Positions 6,102 to 7,559 of a stretch of 7,559 bases of DNA are shown piece after piece (positions within the stretch are counted from its first letter, which is position 1; every line of letters starts with the position of its first letter). Source of the DNA: CAYLYM01 sp964387645 (GTDB lineage Bacteria; Calditrichota; Calditrichia; RBG-13-44-9); the NCBI GenBank assembly GCA_964387645.1, contig CAYLYM010000150.1:1-7559 (forward strand). The letters run 5' to 3'. The position numbers and the translations under genes are program-made. A model generated the notes under the pieces. That model did no database searches. It saw only the letters and a program-made list of their open reading frames with translations, and was not told the origin of the DNA.

Positions 6102-7526
6102 ATGGCTAAACGTAAAAAGAAAAACGAATTGCTATTGACTGAGGAAATTCTTGAAAAAGGAGCTCGTGTTCCACCTCAAGCTATTGAGGTAGAAAAGTCG
6201 GTACTGGGAGCCATGCTTCTGGAAAAGGAAGCCGTGGGATTGGCCATTGAAACCATCGATGATACGGTATTTTACCGCGACGCTCATCGGAAAATATTTC
6301 AAGCCATGGTTTCACTATATGATAATAATGAACCTATCGATGTCATTACTCTGACCAATGAATTGAAAAAACGTAATGAATTGGAAGAAGTCGGAGGCGC
6401 TTACTACATTACTGAATTAGCTGCAACCGTACCATCTGCTGCCAATATTGAATATCATTTAAAAATTGTTCGAGATAAAGCCCTGCTTAGAAAATTAATT
6501 GTTGTGTGCAGTTCCATTATAAAATCAGCCTACGAAGAAAGTGAGGATGCCGAACACATTCTAGATATAGCCGAAACAGAGGTTTTAAGCGTTTCTCAGA
6601 GCAGCCGTCAAAAGAGCTTTGAATGGATTAAACCCATCATTACTGATACTATTCACGAATTGGAAAAATTACATCAAACCTCCAAAGAAGGAGTTACCGG
6701 CGTTCCATCTGGTTATCGTGATATCGACAATATGCTGGCTGGATTCCAGAAATCGGATTTAATTATCATTGCCGGGCGTCCTTCTATGGGGAAAACGGCT
6801 TTTGCCCTTAATCTGGCGCGAAATGCAGCCGTAGACCATAACATTCCGGTGGGTTTTTTCAGTCTGGAAATGAGCAGTCTGCAATTAGTACAGCGACTGT
6901 TGTGTGCCGAAGCAGAGGTTGATTCCCAACGATTAAGGACCGGCAGATTGACCGAAAAGGAATGGCCACAGTTGTCGCGTCGGATTGGTCGACTGGTAGA
7001 AGCCCCTATTTACGTAGATGACACTCCAGCAATGGATATTATGAAGTTACGTGCTCGTGCCAGGAGAATGGCGGCTGAGAAAAATATAGGCATGATTATA
7101 ATCGACTACCTTCAGCTTATGGAAGCACCAAAGATGGAGAGTCGTCAGCAGGAAATTTCTTTTATCTCTCGGTCATTGAAAACCTTAGCCAAGGAACTAC
7201 AGATTCCTGTGCTTGCTTTATCACAGCTTTCGCGTGCAGTGGAGTCTAGAACTGACCGTCGCCCGACACTGGCCGACCTGCGAGAATCCGGGGCTATTGA
7301 GCAGGATGCCGATGTTGTCGCCTTTGTTTATCGCCCTGAAGTCTATGGCATTCCTAATTTCGATGACGAGGACAAAACACCTACGGAGAATATGGTTGAA
7401 ATCATTATCGGAAAACATCGCAATGGACCGACTGGTTCCACAAAATTGGTCTTCCTTAAAAATTATGGCAAGTTTGTAGATTATGCATGGTACTCCTCAG
7501 ATATCTTATCCCCTGATAGGAGCTAG
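6102..7526 (+). CDS. dnaB: Replicative DNA helicase DnaB
   Basis: DnaB is the hexameric, ATP-driven 5'-to-3' helicase that unwinds DNA at the replication fork and recruits primase. The 474-residue protein is full length (E. coli DnaB has 471). The N-terminal primase-interacting domain spans about 20-125 (PPQAIEVEKSVLGAML at its start), then a linker helix, then the RecA-like C-terminal domain from about 195. Walker A is GRPSMGKT at 225-232, Walker B is IIIDYLQL with Asp335, LSQLSRAVESR and DLRESGAIEQDAD follow, and KHRNGPTG at 438-445 provides the Lys and Arg-finger residues. There is no intein or insertion. AGGA seven to eight bases before ATG 6102 is a good ribosome binding site. The 17-base gap to the glycosylase gene implies co-transcription. 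Confidence 0.97.
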   Translation: MAKRKKKNELLLTEEILEKGARVPPQAIEVEKSVLGAMLLEKEAVGLAIETIDDTVFYRDAHRKIFQAMVSLYDNNEPIDVITLTNELKKRNELEEVGGAYYITELAATVPSAANIEYHLKIVRDKALLRKLIVVCSSIIKSAYEESEDAEHILDIAETEVLSVSQSSRQKSFEWIKPIITDTIHELEKLHQTSKEGVTGVPSGYRDIDNMLAGFQKSDLIIIAGRPSMGKTAFALNLARNAAVDHNIPVGFFSLEMSSLQLVQRLLCAEAEVDSQRLRTGRLTEKEWPQLSRRIGRLVEAPIYVDDTPAMDIMKLRARARRMAAEKNIGMIIIDYLQLMEAPKMESRQQEISFISRSLKTLAKELQIPVLALSQLSRAVESRTDRRPTLADLRESGAIEQDADVVAFVYRPEVYGIPNFDDEDKTPTENMVEIIIGKHRNGPTGSTKLVFLKNYGKFVDYAWYSSDILSPDRS

Positions 7527-7535
7527 TAAATATTG

Positions 7536-7559
7536 ATGAAAAATAACAAAACAATTTTA
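7536..7559 (+). CDS. Possible start of a next gene, cut by window edge
   Basis: ATG 7536 opens a frame of eight codons (MKNNKTIL) that is still open at the last base. AGGAG at 7518-7522, inside the end of dnaB, lies 13 bases upstream, or 10 bases before the in-frame TTG at 7533. The spacing is long for the ATG. Too little is visible to say what it encodes, or to be sure it is a gene. Confidence 0.3.

Noticed and set aside
7213..7479. Open frames overlapping the end of dnaB on both strands
   Set aside because: They occupy other frames of the conserved DnaB C-terminal domain and have no independent support.

Overview
The window looks like a chromosomal segment from a moderately AT-rich bacterium that uses ordinary Shine-Dalgarno initiation. 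It holds two divergent blocks around an intergenic regulatory region at about 2228-2517. On the plus strand is a compact housekeeping run: yicC, gmk, coaBC, a family 4 uracil-DNA glycosylase and dnaB. The gene order and base composition would suit an uncultured lineage of the Bacteroidota/FCB neighbourhood (for example Calditrichota, KSB1 or Marinimicrobia-like). That is a guess from memory of gene order; the window contains no phylogenetic marker I could place.

Left block, minus strand. A very small MerR-type regulator (1955-2227) is followed 61 bases downstream by a large open gene (1893 down to the window edge). The large gene joins three enzyme domains in one chain: an N-terminal SAM-dependent methyltransferase, a central GT-A glycosyltransferase with a DxD motif, and a C-terminal sulfotransferase with a GMHRSGTS PAPS-binding loop. 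The right strand and start are supported by an uninterrupted reading frame of 631 codons and a good ribosome binding site; the C-terminus lies outside the window. It probably builds or decorates a surface or secreted glycan. A perfect 17-base inverted repeat sits 27 bases upstream of the MerR start and is the natural candidate operator.

Right block, plus strand. yicC (endoribonuclease family) and gmk (guanylate kinase) are 4 bases apart, and gmk overlaps coaBC (coenzyme A biosynthesis) by 29 bases. The rpoZ gene that commonly sits between gmk and coaBC is absent. CoaBC carries Glu in place of the flap cysteine used by the decarboxylase domain of the E. coli enzyme. After a 94-base AT-rich gap come the iron-sulfur uracil-DNA glycosylase and, 17 bases later, the replicative helicase dnaB. 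The last 24 bases may begin another gene.

No tRNA, rRNA, CRISPR array, insertion sequence or convincing rho-independent terminator was seen. The two most unusual items are the three-domain methyltransferase-glycosyltransferase-sulfotransferase protein and the minimal MerR protein with its palindrome.
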